Below, in pieces: positions 8,016 to 16,041 of a DNA stretch of 64,000 nucleotides. A model generated the notes under the pieces. It was given only the letters and a program-made list of their open reading frames with translations, did no database searches and was not told the DNA's origin. Within the stretch, counting starts at the first letter, position 1; each line of letters starts with the position of its first letter. Source of the DNA: Candidatus Zixiibacteriota bacterium (GTDB lineage Bacteria > Zixibacteria > MSB-5A5 > GN15 > FEB-12). The position numbers and the translations under genes were made by a program. Where the stretch lies: the NCBI GenBank assembly GCA_028289585.1, contig JANQPI010000026.1:248001-312000 (forward strand), in the 5' to 3' direction.

Positions 8016-9173
8016 ATGGCGGTGTTAATTCGCGAAGAACTGGAAACGCTAATCGGTCCGCAGGACGGTCCGTGCATTTCGATCTATCAGCCAACGCATC
8101 GCCGTGGCAAAGAGATCGATCAAGATCCGATCCGCTTCAAGAACCTGTTACGTGACGCCTCCGACACCCTTGAGCAACATGGACATCGAGGTGGCGATAT
8201 CTCGCGATGGCTCGAACCGGCCCGCAGGCGTCTCGATGATGGCGGATTCTGGCGGCATCAGTCGGACGGGTTGGCGGTGTTCATTACACCGGATTCTTAT
8301 CGCGAGTACCGTCTGCCGCTGAACTTCCCCGAACGCGCGGTGGTGGCTAATCGCTTCTATGTAAAGCCGCTTGTCCCGTTGATAACCGGAGACGGCCATT
8401 ACTACGTTCTGGTCTTCTCGCAGAAGGAGCTGCGGCTGCTCCATGGGTCTCGATTGGCGCTCGGAGAAATCGATCTTGGTGGTGTGCCAACGTCGCTCAC
8501 CCAGTTGTTGGCGAGCGAAGAGTATCAGAAGCAGCTGCAGTTTCACACCGGTACGCCCGGCCGGGGCGGTCAGCGCGATGCGGTACGTTTTGGCGCCGGA
8601 GATTCCGAGGCCGATCGTAAGCAAATCATTCTCAAGTATTTCCGTCGTATCGACGGTGCTCTGGTTGATCTGCTCCGTGAAGAGGCGGCACCTTTGGTGT
8701 TGGCCGGAGTCGAATATCTCTTTCCCCTTTTCCGTGAGGCGACGCGCTACCCGCACGTGCTCGAGACCACGATTCCCGGCAATCATGATGACACGTCGAC
8801 TGAAGAACTGCATCGATTGGCCTGGGAGCGGGTCAGCCCGCACTTCCGCGCTGTCGAATTGGAATCGTGGGAACGGTTCCAGGAATTAACGGGAACGGGT
8901 AGCAACCTTGCCACCAAGGAGTTTGACGAGGTCATCCGGGCGGCCATGACCGGCCGGATCGACACGCTGTTGGTTGCGCGTGGAGAGCAGCGCTGGGGGC
9001 GGTATGATCCAACGACCGACTCGGTGACCGTCGTCGATGAGCAGACGGCGGAATCGACCGACCTTCTCGACCTGGCGGTCGTTAACACGTTGACCAAGCG
9101 CGGCAAAGTGTATGTCATGGGAGCTGAGCGTTTCACACCCGATGCACCGGCCCGGGCAATTCTTCGCTACTAG
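8016..9173 (+). CDS. Bacterial archaeo-eukaryotic release factor-like (baeRF) protein
   Basis: A 385-residue soluble protein. The N-terminal PCISIYQPTHRRGKEIDQDPIRFKNLL and the later YYVLVFSQKELRLLHGS and AAPLVLAGVEYLFPLFREAT segments correspond to the baeRF families related to archaeal and eukaryotic release factor aRF1/eRF1, probably family 7. The C-terminal region (GRIDTLLVARGEQRWGRYDP, ALVDLLREE) resembles the L7Ae-like domain. These proteins are predicted to act at the ribosome, but their function is untested. The ATG at 8016 follows GGGAGG and is preferred to an in-frame ATG at 8001. The gene is followed by a lipoprotein gene after 24 nt, which may be cotranscribed. Confidence 0.72.
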   Translation: MAVLIREELETLIGPQDGPCISIYQPTHRRGKEIDQDPIRFKNLLRDASDTLEQHGHRGGDISRWLEPARRRLDDGGFWRHQSDGLAVFITPDSYREYRLPLNFPERAVVANRFYVKPLVPLITGDGHYYVLVFSQKELRLLHGSRLALGEIDLGGVPTSLTQLLASEEYQKQLQFHTGTPGRGGQRDAVRFGAGDSEADRKQIILKYFRRIDGALVDLLREEAAPLVLAGVEYLFPLFREATRYPHVLETTIPGNHDDTSTEELHRLAWERVSPHFRAVELESWERFQELTGTGSNLATKEFDEVIRAAMTGRIDTLLVARGEQRWGRYDPTTDSVTVVDEQTAESTDLLDLAVVNTLTKRGKVYVMGAERFTPDAPARAILRY

Positions 9174-9197
9174 TGAGATGTATGACAGGAGATGACG

Positions 9198-9740
9198 GTG
9201 AACGTTCTCAGAGGAGTTGCCCGCTCAGCTGCGGTGCTGGGTGTTAGTGTCGGACTGACGGCTTGTGGTACAGCGGACCCGGAATCGACTGATTCTGGAG
9301 CGGATAGCGAAACTACTGAGCAGCGTGTCGTGCGAACAAACGAAATCGACAAGATTTCGTGGCTCACCGGTCGCTGGCGAATGGACCAACCAGACCGTAC
9401 CGCCTACGAGGTATGGGAACGGACGTCACCGACGATTATGGCGGGGAAGAGTTTCACCGTGAGAAACGACTCCACGATCTTCGCCGAGGATTTACGCATC
9501 GATCAATCGCTGACCGGATTGACCTATATTCTCTTTCCCCAAGCCGGTACTGACAATCCAGAATTGCCGTTTGAATTGACGTTCCTGGAGGACGATTCGA
9601 TCGTCTTTCTCAATCCGACGATCGAGTTTCCCAACCGCATTCGCTACTGGCAGCCGACATCCGATTCTCTCCTGGTGCGCGTTGAAGGGACACAGAACGG
9701 CGTGCCCACCTTTGTCGACTTCAGTTACATCCGCGACTAG
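9198..9740 (+). CDS. Lipoprotein with DUF6265-like domain
   Basis: A 180-residue lipoprotein. The signal peptide ends in the lipobox LTAC followed by GTADPES. The mature domain begins with ISWLTGRWRMDQPDRTAYEVWERTSP and continues with FELTFLEDDSIVFLNP and FPNRIRYW, typical of the small lipocalin-like DUF6265 family. Ligand and function are unknown. A GTG at 9198 is preferred as start, since GGAG is 6 nt upstream; the ATG at 9192 abuts the Shine-Dalgarno. Its stop overlaps the stop region of the convergent hydrolase gene by 4 nt. Confidence 0.7.
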   Translation: MNVLRGVARSAAVLGVSVGLTACGTADPESTDSGADSETTEQRVVRTNEIDKISWLTGRWRMDQPDRTAYEVWERTSPTIMAGKSFTVRNDSTIFAEDLRIDQSLTGLTYILFPQAGTDNPELPFELTFLEDDSIVFLNPTIEFPNRIRYWQPTSDSLLVRVEGTQNGVPTFVDFSYIRD

Positions 9741-10534
9741 CGCGTTCCGCCCAGGGTCTCGTTGAAGAAATCTGTCATCGCCTGGTAAGCCCGGCCCGCG
9801 ACCACGGCATCGTACTGAGCGCCGGAGGCGATGCCGCCCTGGGCGGCTGGGTTGGTGAACGAGTGGACGGCACCACCGTACGTAATGAGCTGCCAGTCAA
9901 CGCCCGCTGCTTCCATTTCGGTTTCAAATGATTCTCGTGCTTCGGCGGATACGTACGGATCGATCGCACCGTGCAGGGCAAGGACCGATGCGGTGACATT
10001 GGAGGCATCAGGTTTGGGGGTATCGAGGTTGCCGTGGAATGACACGACTGCGGTGACCTCGGCCCCCGATCGCGCCAGCTCCAGAACGGCGGTTCCACCG
10101 AAGCAGAACCCGATTGCCCCGGTCGCCTCTGGGTTAACGCGATCGTGTTGCTTGAGTCGATCGAGTCCGGCAGCTACTCGTGCCGCAAAACGAGCCCGAT
10201 CGGCGTACCATTTGCCAGCTTCAGCGCCCGCCTCATCGTTCGTAGTCGGCCGAACGCCCTGGCCGTAGACATCGATCGCCAGGGCGACGTAACCAAGTTC
10301 GGCCAGCTGCCGGACTCGGTCGGCCTCGAAGCCATTGGCGCCCTTGTAGCCCTTCCAATCGTGAACCACGATCACGCCCGGCTGCGGGCCAGGCTTTGTG
10401 TTGTCATAGGCAAACAAACCTTCGAGCTGTGTCCCGTCGTGCTCATAGGTGATTGCTTCGGTAACGATTTCGGCTCGGAGCAGACCGGCTGCCGCAACGA
10501 TACTGGCGAGGGCGAAAAACTGTGTCGCTTTCAT
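9737..10534 (-). CDS. Exported dienelactone hydrolase family protein
   Basis: A 265-residue alpha/beta hydrolase of the dienelactone hydrolase family. An N-terminal signal peptide (MKATQFFALASIVAAAGLLRA) directs it across the membrane. The catalytic triad is visible: Cys in IGFCFGGTAVLE, Asp in HGAIDPYVSAEA and His in GGAVHSFTNP. Related enzymes hydrolyse lactones or carboxylic esters; the substrate here is unknown. There is no neighbouring aromatic-degradation pathway. Conserved V-H-D-W-K-G in the oxyanion region supports the family. It is divergently arranged with the 10741 gene. Confidence 0.86.
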   Translation of the reverse strand: MKATQFFALASIVAAAGLLRAEIVTEAITYEHDGTQLEGLFAYDNTKPGPQPGVIVVHDWKGYKGANGFEADRVRQLAELGYVALAIDVYGQGVRPTTNDEAGAEAGKWYADRARFAARVAAGLDRLKQHDRVNPEATGAIGFCFGGTAVLELARSGAEVTAVVSFHGNLDTPKPDASNVTASVLALHGAIDPYVSAEARESFETEMEAAGVDWQLITYGGAVHSFTNPAAQGGIASGAQYDAVVAGRAYQAMTDFFNETLGGTR

Positions 10535-10740
10535 TGATCACTATCCGTCGTCTGAATGTGTGCTGTCATATCTCCCGGCACCGAAATGTGACCAGCGCGG
10601 CCATGTTTCTCCTTGCCAGGAGGGTGGACGTGGCGATTGTTTAGGTGTGGGCGGCCACTCTCGGCCGATACCAATGGGACAATCAACCGCGAATAGCAAT
10701 CGAATCTTGCGGCTGGGCCGCACAACGACAGGAGCGAATA

Positions 10741-11307
10741 ATGAGGGGTTATCGAAGCGGATTACTTGTAGGCCTGCTGTTGGCCATGGCGACCGGAGTT
10801 GCCGCCGACAACCACGAACAGGGCGAGGCGGCGATGCCGGAAATGGGCCCGCCGTCGGAGATGGAACACGTGAAGTGGATGGTTGGCGATTGGGATGCCA
10901 AGATGCAGTATCGCATGGCGCCTGATTCCGCATGGATCGAGAGCGACGCCAAGAGCACGACGATGCTTGATGTGGGTGGTGCCATCCTGCGGACCACCTA
11001 CACCGGTACCATGATGGGCATGGATATGGTTGGCATGGGAACACTCTTCTACGATCGCGAGATGAAGCACTGGGTCTCGACGTGGATCGACAACATGTCA
11101 GCTCGCCAATCGGTCTATACCGGTGGACCTCGGGAGGACGGTGTGATTGAACTGGCCGGCGAGGATATGTACCAGGGCGTGACATACCCCGTGAAGATGG
11201 AGGTGACCAAGACCTCCGACGATGCCTACACGTGGCAGATGTTCATGACGGTTGACGGTGAGAACTGGTTCCCCTCGATGGCGATCGAGTACACTCGCAC
11301 CAAATAG
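10741..11307 (+). CDS. DUF1579 domain exported protein
   Basis: A 188-residue protein with a signal peptide (MRGYRSGLLVGLLLAMATGVAA). The mature part carries the DUF1579 pattern: MEHVKWMVGDWDAKMQY, then TTMLDVGGAILRTTYTGTMMGMDMVGMGTLFYD, W-V-S-T-W-I-D-N and SVYTGGPREDG. DUF1579 proteins are small beta-barrel-like exported proteins with no established reaction. The ATG has AGGAG six nt upstream. A strong terminator follows at 11334. Confidence 0.82.
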   Translation: MRGYRSGLLVGLLLAMATGVAADNHEQGEAAMPEMGPPSEMEHVKWMVGDWDAKMQYRMAPDSAWIESDAKSTTMLDVGGAILRTTYTGTMMGMDMVGMGTLFYDREMKHWVSTWIDNMSARQSVYTGGPREDGVIELAGEDMYQGVTYPVKMEVTKTSDDAYTWQMFMTVDGENWFPSMAIEYTRTK

Positions 11308-11333
11308 GTTAACCGTTCGAGGAAATGATTGAG

Positions 11334-11370
11334 CGGCCCGTTACCCGTACTGGTGACGGGCCGTTTGTTT
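11334..11370 (+). terminator. Bidirectional-looking intrinsic terminator between convergent genes
   Basis: CGGCCCGTTACC (11334-11345) pairs with GGTGACGGGCCG (11352-11363) with one G-T pair and a 6-nt loop, followed by TTTGTTT. It separates the DUF1579 gene from the convergent PLP-enzyme gene, overlapping the latter's stop codon. Confidence 0.8.
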
Positions 11371-12571
11371 AGTTGAGCAGCCCAACCTGCTTCATGCAGC
11401 TCTCGATCCGTTCCCAGGTTCGCTCGATGTCCTGATCGAGGCCAACGGACATGCGGACCATTCCACCCGTCAATCCCATCTCCTGCTGTGTTGCTTCCGG
11501 GATTTCCGAGGATGTTGAATGGGCCGGTGCAGAGAAGAGGGTCTTGAAGTAGCCAAGCGAGACGGCGAGGTACCCGACTTTGGCTTCCTGCATTGCAACC
11601 ATCAGGCGGTCGGCTGTCGCCTGATCACCGGCATTGATCACCAGCATCCCGCCGTAGCCGTAATCAGTGTTGAGCATGCTTGTGATGCGCTGGTGCTGAG
11701 GATGGTCGGGCAGACCCGGGTAGTGGATGGTCAATCCGGCCTCATGCATGCGTGTCGCCAGATAGAGGGCATTCTTGGAATGCTGACGGATGCGCAGATG
11801 CAGAGTATGAAGGTTCTTGAGAATCGAGGCCGAGCGAAGCGAATCGAGCACCGGACCGAGGAGCATCGTGGCTCCCGAATTGACATTGCCGACCTCGTCG
11901 GAAAACTCTTTCGACGAGCAGATGACACCGGCGACACAGTCGCTGGTACCGTTGATGAATTTAGTCAGGGAATGTAAAATGATATCGGCGCCGTGTTGGG
12001 CCGGGGCTACCGAGAGTGGCGCGAACGTGTTGTCGACGAGAAGCTGAGCACCGACACGAGACGCAATCTCTTTGAGCCGTGGAATATCGGGTACCTGAAG
12101 CAGTGGGTTGCTGATCGTTTCACAGTAAACGACTTTCGTCTTCTCCGTCACCGCGTCGGCGACCATGTCGGCATTCGACATGTCGACGAACCGGACTTTG
12201 ACACCGAAACGGGGCAGGAAGTTCGCCAGAAAGGCGTACGTTCCGCCGTAGATTGTCCATCCCGACACGACCTCGTCACCTGCGGAACAGAGCTGCATGA
12301 TCGACGACGTAATGGCCGCCATCCCCGACGCGGTTACGTGGGCTGCTTCGGTTTGCTCGATGCGGGCAAGAGCGTCGCAGAGGTACTTGTTACTCGGATT
12401 CCAGGCTCGGGAATAGAGGAAGCAGCCTTCGATTTCGTGATCGAACACCTCTTCCATGGTATCGGGTGACATAAATGTGTAGGTGGATGAATCGGTGACG
12501 GACGGATTCACATCGCCATACTCCCCGAACACCCACAGATCTTGAATCTCAGAAGCCGGACAGAACGCCAT
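11369..12571 (-). CDS. PLP-dependent Cys/Met metabolism enzyme (methionine gamma-lyase-like)
   Basis: A 400-residue fold-type I PLP enzyme of the Cys/Met metabolism family. The PLP lysine is in ILHSLTKFINGTSDCVAG; the phosphate-binding and ring-stacking region is ASGMAAITSS with Y in GWTIYGGTYAFL, and the N1-binding Asp is in LLVDNTFAPL. The C-terminal end VRMSVGLDQDIERTWERIE is also typical. Members eliminate or replace the gamma-substituent of homocysteine, cystathionine or methionine; the exact reaction cannot be fixed by eye. The N-terminus is longer than in cystathionine lyases and resembles methionine gamma-lyase relatives. The ATG at 12571 follows AGGAGG; upstream in-frame starts lack one. 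Single-gene unit. Confidence 0.88.
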   Translation of the reverse strand: MAFCPASEIQDLWVFGEYGDVNPSVTDSSTYTFMSPDTMEEVFDHEIEGCFLYSRAWNPSNKYLCDALARIEQTEAAHVTASGMAAITSSIMQLCSAGDEVVSGWTIYGGTYAFLANFLPRFGVKVRFVDMSNADMVADAVTEKTKVVYCETISNPLLQVPDIPRLKEIASRVGAQLLVDNTFAPLSVAPAQHGADIILHSLTKFINGTSDCVAGVICSSKEFSDEVGNVNSGATMLLGPVLDSLRSASILKNLHTLHLRIRQHSKNALYLATRMHEAGLTIHYPGLPDHPQHQRITSMLNTDYGYGGMLVINAGDQATADRLMVAMQEAKVGYLAVSLGYFKTLFSAPAHSTSSEIPEATQQEMGLTGGMVRMSVGLDQDIERTWERIESCMKQVGLLN

Positions 12572-12775
12572 GAGGAGCCTCCTGAAGCGAATGGTCTTCT
12601 GCATACATAGCGTGCCGCTGCAGGGAAGTCCAGACCGGGACCTGACCAAGAGTTGAACAGACCCGCAGATTGTTTTCCAGTCTGCACGGTGGTGTCAAAC
12701 AGGGTGGCGTTGTCGGGTGGTAAGTCGTTGTCCGGCAGCCATCTCTTTTGCCGCCGAGTTGGTCCGTGCTTTGCA

Positions 12776-12803
12776 TTGGATCGGTGTGACGACCTCGTAT
12801 ATC
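12776..12803 (+). promoter_or_regulatory. Candidate promoter for the second PEP-CTERM gene
   Basis: TTGGAT (12776-12781) and TATATC (12798-12803) are spaced by 16 nt, 28 nt before the GTG start at 12832. Confidence 0.45.
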
Positions 12804-12831
12804 CACCAACCTATTTGCCAAAGGAGGACAC

Positions 12832-13530
12832 GTGAAACGCACATTTGTCGGCCTCGTCGCCGGTGTCGCGTTGTTGATTGTCCTGCTACCACTCGAGGGA
12901 TCGGCGTTTACCTTGACCGGCACGAACATCAACGGGTTCGTGGCCTGGGACCGCGGCGGTGATGTCGTGGAAACGTTTGACCTTGACCCCCGACTCGGCG
13001 TCGAGGCGACAGGGCGGCAGTTCAATTTTGCGGCCGGACTAATGTTTGATGTCACCTATGATCCAACTTATCCCGGCATCCATGACGTGGTTGCCGAACC
13101 GGAGCACAAGTGGCTTGTGACCGGATCGGTCTCCGGGCTTCATCTGCCCTGGTCCGATCACCCGCTCGATCTGGAGTTCAGTCATCCGGCGAGCTACGGA
13201 GATTTCCTGGGGGCGGCGCATCACCTGTCGAGTTTCGTCCATCCCCATCTCCCGCAGGATCTTTACTATGCCTGCGATGTGACCTGGACATCGGCCACGA
13301 CCGCCATCGCTTCATTCGGCTTGGCCGGTAATCTCGATCCGGCCTGTCTGCCGTATGGAACACCGGATCAGTTCTATCACCAGTTCCATTCCGACGCGGA
13401 GTTTCGACTCTCCGTTGATCCGTACGACGGCGACGTTCCGCAGGATCCGATTCCGGAGCCGATGACCATGTTGCTCTTTGGGGCCGGCCTCGCCGGTCTG
13501 GGCGTGATTCGTCGGAAGCGAGCCAGCTAG
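12832..13530 (+). CDS. PEP-CTERM sorting domain surface protein
   Basis: A 232-residue exported protein. Residues 1-25 form the signal peptide (KRTFVGLVAGVALLIVLLPLEGSA). The C-terminus carries DPIPEPMTMLLFGAGLAGLGVIRRKRAS, a typical PEP-CTERM signal for exosortase processing. The body (about 26-205) begins with FTLTGTNINGFVAWDRGGDVVETFD and is beta-rich and His/Asp-rich; no enzymatic motif is visible. The GTG start has AAAGGAGG five nt upstream. A strong terminator follows. It shares the sorting tail with the 5244 protein but not the body. Confidence 0.82.
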   Translation: MKRTFVGLVAGVALLIVLLPLEGSAFTLTGTNINGFVAWDRGGDVVETFDLDPRLGVEATGRQFNFAAGLMFDVTYDPTYPGIHDVVAEPEHKWLVTGSVSGLHLPWSDHPLDLEFSHPASYGDFLGAAHHLSSFVHPHLPQDLYYACDVTWTSATTAIASFGLAGNLDPACLPYGTPDQFYHQFHSDAEFRLSVDPYDGDVPQDPIPEPMTMLLFGAGLAGLGVIRRKRAS

Positions 13531-13558
13531 TCGCTGTCTCTGAGATCCGTGATTACAA

Positions 13559-13584
13559 CGGCCCGGCGTTCCCGGGCCGTTTTT
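13559..13584 (+). terminator. Strong intrinsic terminator after the PEP-CTERM gene
   Basis: CGGCCCGG (13559-13566) and CCGGGCCG (13572-13579) form a perfect 8-bp stem with a 5-nt loop, followed by TTTTT. Confidence 0.85.
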
Positions 13585-13665
13585 CTTATGGCGCCGGTCG
13601 GGGGGGCGCTCTACCCTGTGGCGAAGTGAACGTATGAGATGCCGACTCCTCGGAGGTTGTAACCT

Positions 13666-14310
13666 ATGGCCACACGCCCGATTATCGCTGCCCTGCTGAT
13701 CCTGCCGCTCATTGCCTGTGGCGGTGGAGAAGACTCCGCCGAACCTGCTTCCGAGACCGAACCCACCGCATCAACAAGTGGGGCAGTCTTTGCCGAAAGC
13801 CACGCCGATGTCACCCTCGACGGCACCGGCTTCACACTGGCGGGAGTCACGTTTACGCCCCCCGGGACCTGGGAATCAGTACCGGCTGGAGGGATGCGTG
13901 CCGCCGAATACTATCTGCCGGCGATAGGCGGGGATAGCGATTCGGCTAGTCTGGTCGTGTTCTTCTTTGGCGCCGGCGGCGCCGGTGGAACCGAGGCCAA
14001 CATCACCCGCTGGATTAGTCAGATTGCTCAGGACGAGGGCGCCGCACCGCCACTTCGAGGCACCGCGACAGTCGACGGTATGCCCCTGAGTTGGGTTGAG
14101 CTCGGCGGTTCGTACAACCCCGGTATGGGCGGCGGCATGGCGGCCGGCGGACCGCGGGAGGGCTACCATCTCGTAGGTGCCGTTTTGGAAGCACCCGGAG
14201 GTGCGCTTTACCTGAAACTTACTGGCCCTAAGGAGACCGTTCTGGCGATGGCTCCCGGCTTTGTCAAGATGGTCATGACGGCGAGTCAGGCTCGCGTCAT
14301 GGATGGCTGA
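13666..14310 (+). CDS. Lipoprotein of unknown function
   Basis: A 214-residue lipoprotein. The signal peptide MATRPIIAALLILPLIAC contains the lipobox LIAC at 15-18, followed by GGGEDSAEPASETEPTAS, a flexible acidic linker. The mature domain (about 50-210) is Gly-rich, with FTPPGTWESVPAGGMRAAEYYLP, SLVVFFFGAGGAGG and YLKLTGPKETVLAM. It resembles small uncharacterised proteins related to photosystem PsbP-like folds, but I cannot assign it firmly. The ATG follows CGGAGG at good distance. It stands 145 nt upstream of the sigma factor gene on the same strand. Confidence 0.7.
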   Translation: MATRPIIAALLILPLIACGGGEDSAEPASETEPTASTSGAVFAESHADVTLDGTGFTLAGVTFTPPGTWESVPAGGMRAAEYYLPAIGGDSDSASLVVFFFGAGGAGGTEANITRWISQIAQDEGAAPPLRGTATVDGMPLSWVELGGSYNPGMGGGMAAGGPREGYHLVGAVLEAPGGALYLKLTGPKETVLAMAPGFVKMVMTASQARVMDG

Positions 14311-14393
14311 GAAGCCTCTACGGGAGAAAGCCGCACGATCGATTCTGACGCTTGTTTGCCGCATCGTTCGCTGTTACTCTCAGCACTTGTTTG

Positions 14394-14422
14394 TGAACGG
14401 AACCCCAAACCCGATTGTCTAA
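14394..14422 (+). promoter_or_regulatory. Possible ECF-sigma-type promoter
   Basis: TGAAC (14394-14398) and GTCTAA (14417-14422) are 18 nt apart, similar to the GAAC / CGTC-TA boxes of ECF promoters. It lies 33 nt before the sigma factor start, so autoregulation is possible. Evidence is by pattern only. Confidence 0.3.
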
Positions 14423-14455
14423 GCCGCAGGGGTTCAGGAGAGGAAACGGTAGCCG

Positions 14456-15022
14456 GTGAGTCACGACGACGAAGCTGAGATCATTACCCGGGCGCTGAGC
14501 GGAAATCAGCAGGCGTATACCGAGTTAGTCGAGCGTCATCGGCAGGCTGTCTTTCACGTCATCAATCGTATCGTTCGTAACGACGACGCCGCCAACGACC
14601 TCGTTCAGGAGACGTTCATGAAGGCGTTTTCGTCGTTGGCCAGCTACCGCTCCGAGTACCGCTTTTCCACCTGGCTGTACAAAATCGCCGCCAATGCCTC
14701 AATCGACCATCTCCGCAAGAAGCGGATCCAGGCGCTGTCGCTGGATCGACCATTTGCGACCGAAGATGGTGAGGTCGAGCTGGAGGTTCCGGACTATTCA
14801 TTTCATCCGGAGCGAGATCTGGAGCGGAAGCTCACGTCGATTTCGATCGAGGAGGCGATCAACTCCCTTCCGCCCAAGTATCGGGAGGTGATTATCTACC
14901 GGCATACCGAGGATAAATCCTACGAGGAGATTGCCGATCAATTGAGTATCCCGGTCGGAACGGTGAAAGCCCGTATTTTTCGGGCTCGTGAGCTTCTGAA
15001 GAAGAAACTCCGGCACCTGTAA
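14456..15022 (+). CDS. ECF sigma factor (RpoE-like)
   Basis: A 188-residue sigma-70 family factor with only regions 2 and 4. Region 2 is seen in YTELVERHRQAVFHVINRIVRNDDAANDLVQETFMKAFSSLASYRSEYRFSTWLYKIAANASIDHLRKKR, region 4 in INSLPPKYREVIIYRHTEDKSYEEIADQLSIPVGTVKARIFRARELLKKKL. Such factors direct RNA polymerase to envelope-stress or extracytoplasmic-signal promoters. The GTG start follows AGGAGAGG. The next gene begins 20 nt later on the same strand. No anti-sigma gene with a zinc-binding HxxxCxxC motif is visible next to it, so its control is unclear; the downstream membrane proteins are candidates. Confidence 0.93.
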   Translation: MSHDDEAEIITRALSGNQQAYTELVERHRQAVFHVINRIVRNDDAANDLVQETFMKAFSSLASYRSEYRFSTWLYKIAANASIDHLRKKRIQALSLDRPFATEDGEVELEVPDYSFHPERDLERKLTSISIEEAINSLPPKYREVIIYRHTEDKSYEEIADQLSIPVGTVKARIFRARELLKKKLRHL

Positions 15023-15042
15023 CCCCCGCGCCGGGCACTGCT

Positions 15043-16017
15043 ATGTCCCGATTGCGCGTTCGACAACTCATTCTCGCCACGATCGTTCTTATCTCGATTG
15101 GGCTCTCGTCTAGCCGGGCTGGCGAGTACGCCTTTGGCCTCGACTCCACGTTGCTGGTGGCGGATGACCCTCATATCAAGCTCGATTGGCTCGCCGGTGA
15201 TGTCGTTGTCCGCGTCGGTTCGACCGATGCGATCCGTATCGAGGCGATCCGGCGCATCGACGCGCTCACGCATCGGGAGGCGGCGGAGATTGCCGAACAA
15301 CTGCCGATACGGATTCATCGCCAGGGCAACAAAGTCACTCTCGGAGCTGACTATCTCCGCATCGAGAAGCGTCGCGGTGGCTTCTGGAACAAACTGCTCG
15401 GCAAAGCGGAGACCCAGGTCTTTGCTCGCATTGATTGGCAGCTTACCGTTCCTCCCTCCACGTCACTGGAGATCGCCGTCGAAACCGGTCGGGTTGCGGT
15501 CGATGGTCTTCGTGGCGATGTGTCAATCAACGCTGAACTGACAGAGATTGCGGTAGCATCGCTGGAAGGTAGCCTGGATATCAACGCCACGTCGTCGGTG
15601 ACCGATATCTCACTCGTGATTGGAGATGTCACAATTAGGCAGACCAGCGGTGATGCAAATCTGGCGTTAATCGAGGGGGACATCCGCATTCGCACGCAGG
15701 CAGCCGATATCACGGTTGGTCAGGAGCGGGGCGCGCTTGATATCGAAACGAAGTCCGGTGACGTTGACGTTTCGACAGCACTCGACTCGGAGCGAGACCT
15801 CTTCATCGTTACCGAATCAGGCAATATCACCCTCGAGGTTCCGGAGTACGCATCCGGAGATTTGCACATTAAGTCGGGTGTTGGCGATATCACGACGGAA
15901 ATGCCCCTGCGGATCGAAGACGTGTCCAGGCGCGAAATCAGCGGACAATTCGGTCATGGCGGTATCCTCGTTGAGCTTCGTTCCGGCTCGGGCAAAGTTA
16001 CTATCGCCCAATTCTGA
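15043..16017 (+). CDS. DUF4097-type beta-strand repeat exported protein
   Basis: A 324-residue protein with a signal peptide (RQLILATIVLISIGLSSSRAGE) and a beta-solenoid-like body with short repeats: VAVDGLRGDVSINAEL, IAVASLEGSLDINATS, DISLVIGDVTIRQTSGD, ANLALIEGDIRIRTQ, DIETKSGDVDVSTAL, and LHIKSGVGDITTEMP. This is the DUF4097 family pattern, in which repeats carry G-D/N-I/V-x-I/V. These proteins often lie next to sigma and anti-sigma genes and are proposed to sense the envelope; the mechanism is unknown. It lies 20 nt after the ECF sigma gene, so it probably shares its transcript. Confidence 0.8.
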   Translation: MSRLRVRQLILATIVLISIGLSSSRAGEYAFGLDSTLLVADDPHIKLDWLAGDVVVRVGSTDAIRIEAIRRIDALTHREAAEIAEQLPIRIHRQGNKVTLGADYLRIEKRRGGFWNKLLGKAETQVFARIDWQLTVPPSTSLEIAVETGRVAVDGLRGDVSINAELTEIAVASLEGSLDINATSSVTDISLVIGDVTIRQTSGDANLALIEGDIRIRTQAADITVGQERGALDIETKSGDVDVSTALDSERDLFIVTESGNITLEVPEYASGDLHIKSGVGDITTEMPLRIEDVSRREISGQFGHGGILVELRSGSGKVTIAQF

Positions 16018-16041
16018 GATTCTTTCGTATACTGAGCCGTC

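Noticed and set aside
16028-16033. Listing TATACT before the bactofilin-like gene as a separate promoter
   Set aside because: No acceptable -35 box is found at 16-18 nt, and cotranscription from the sigma gene is possible, so it is only noted in the gene entry.
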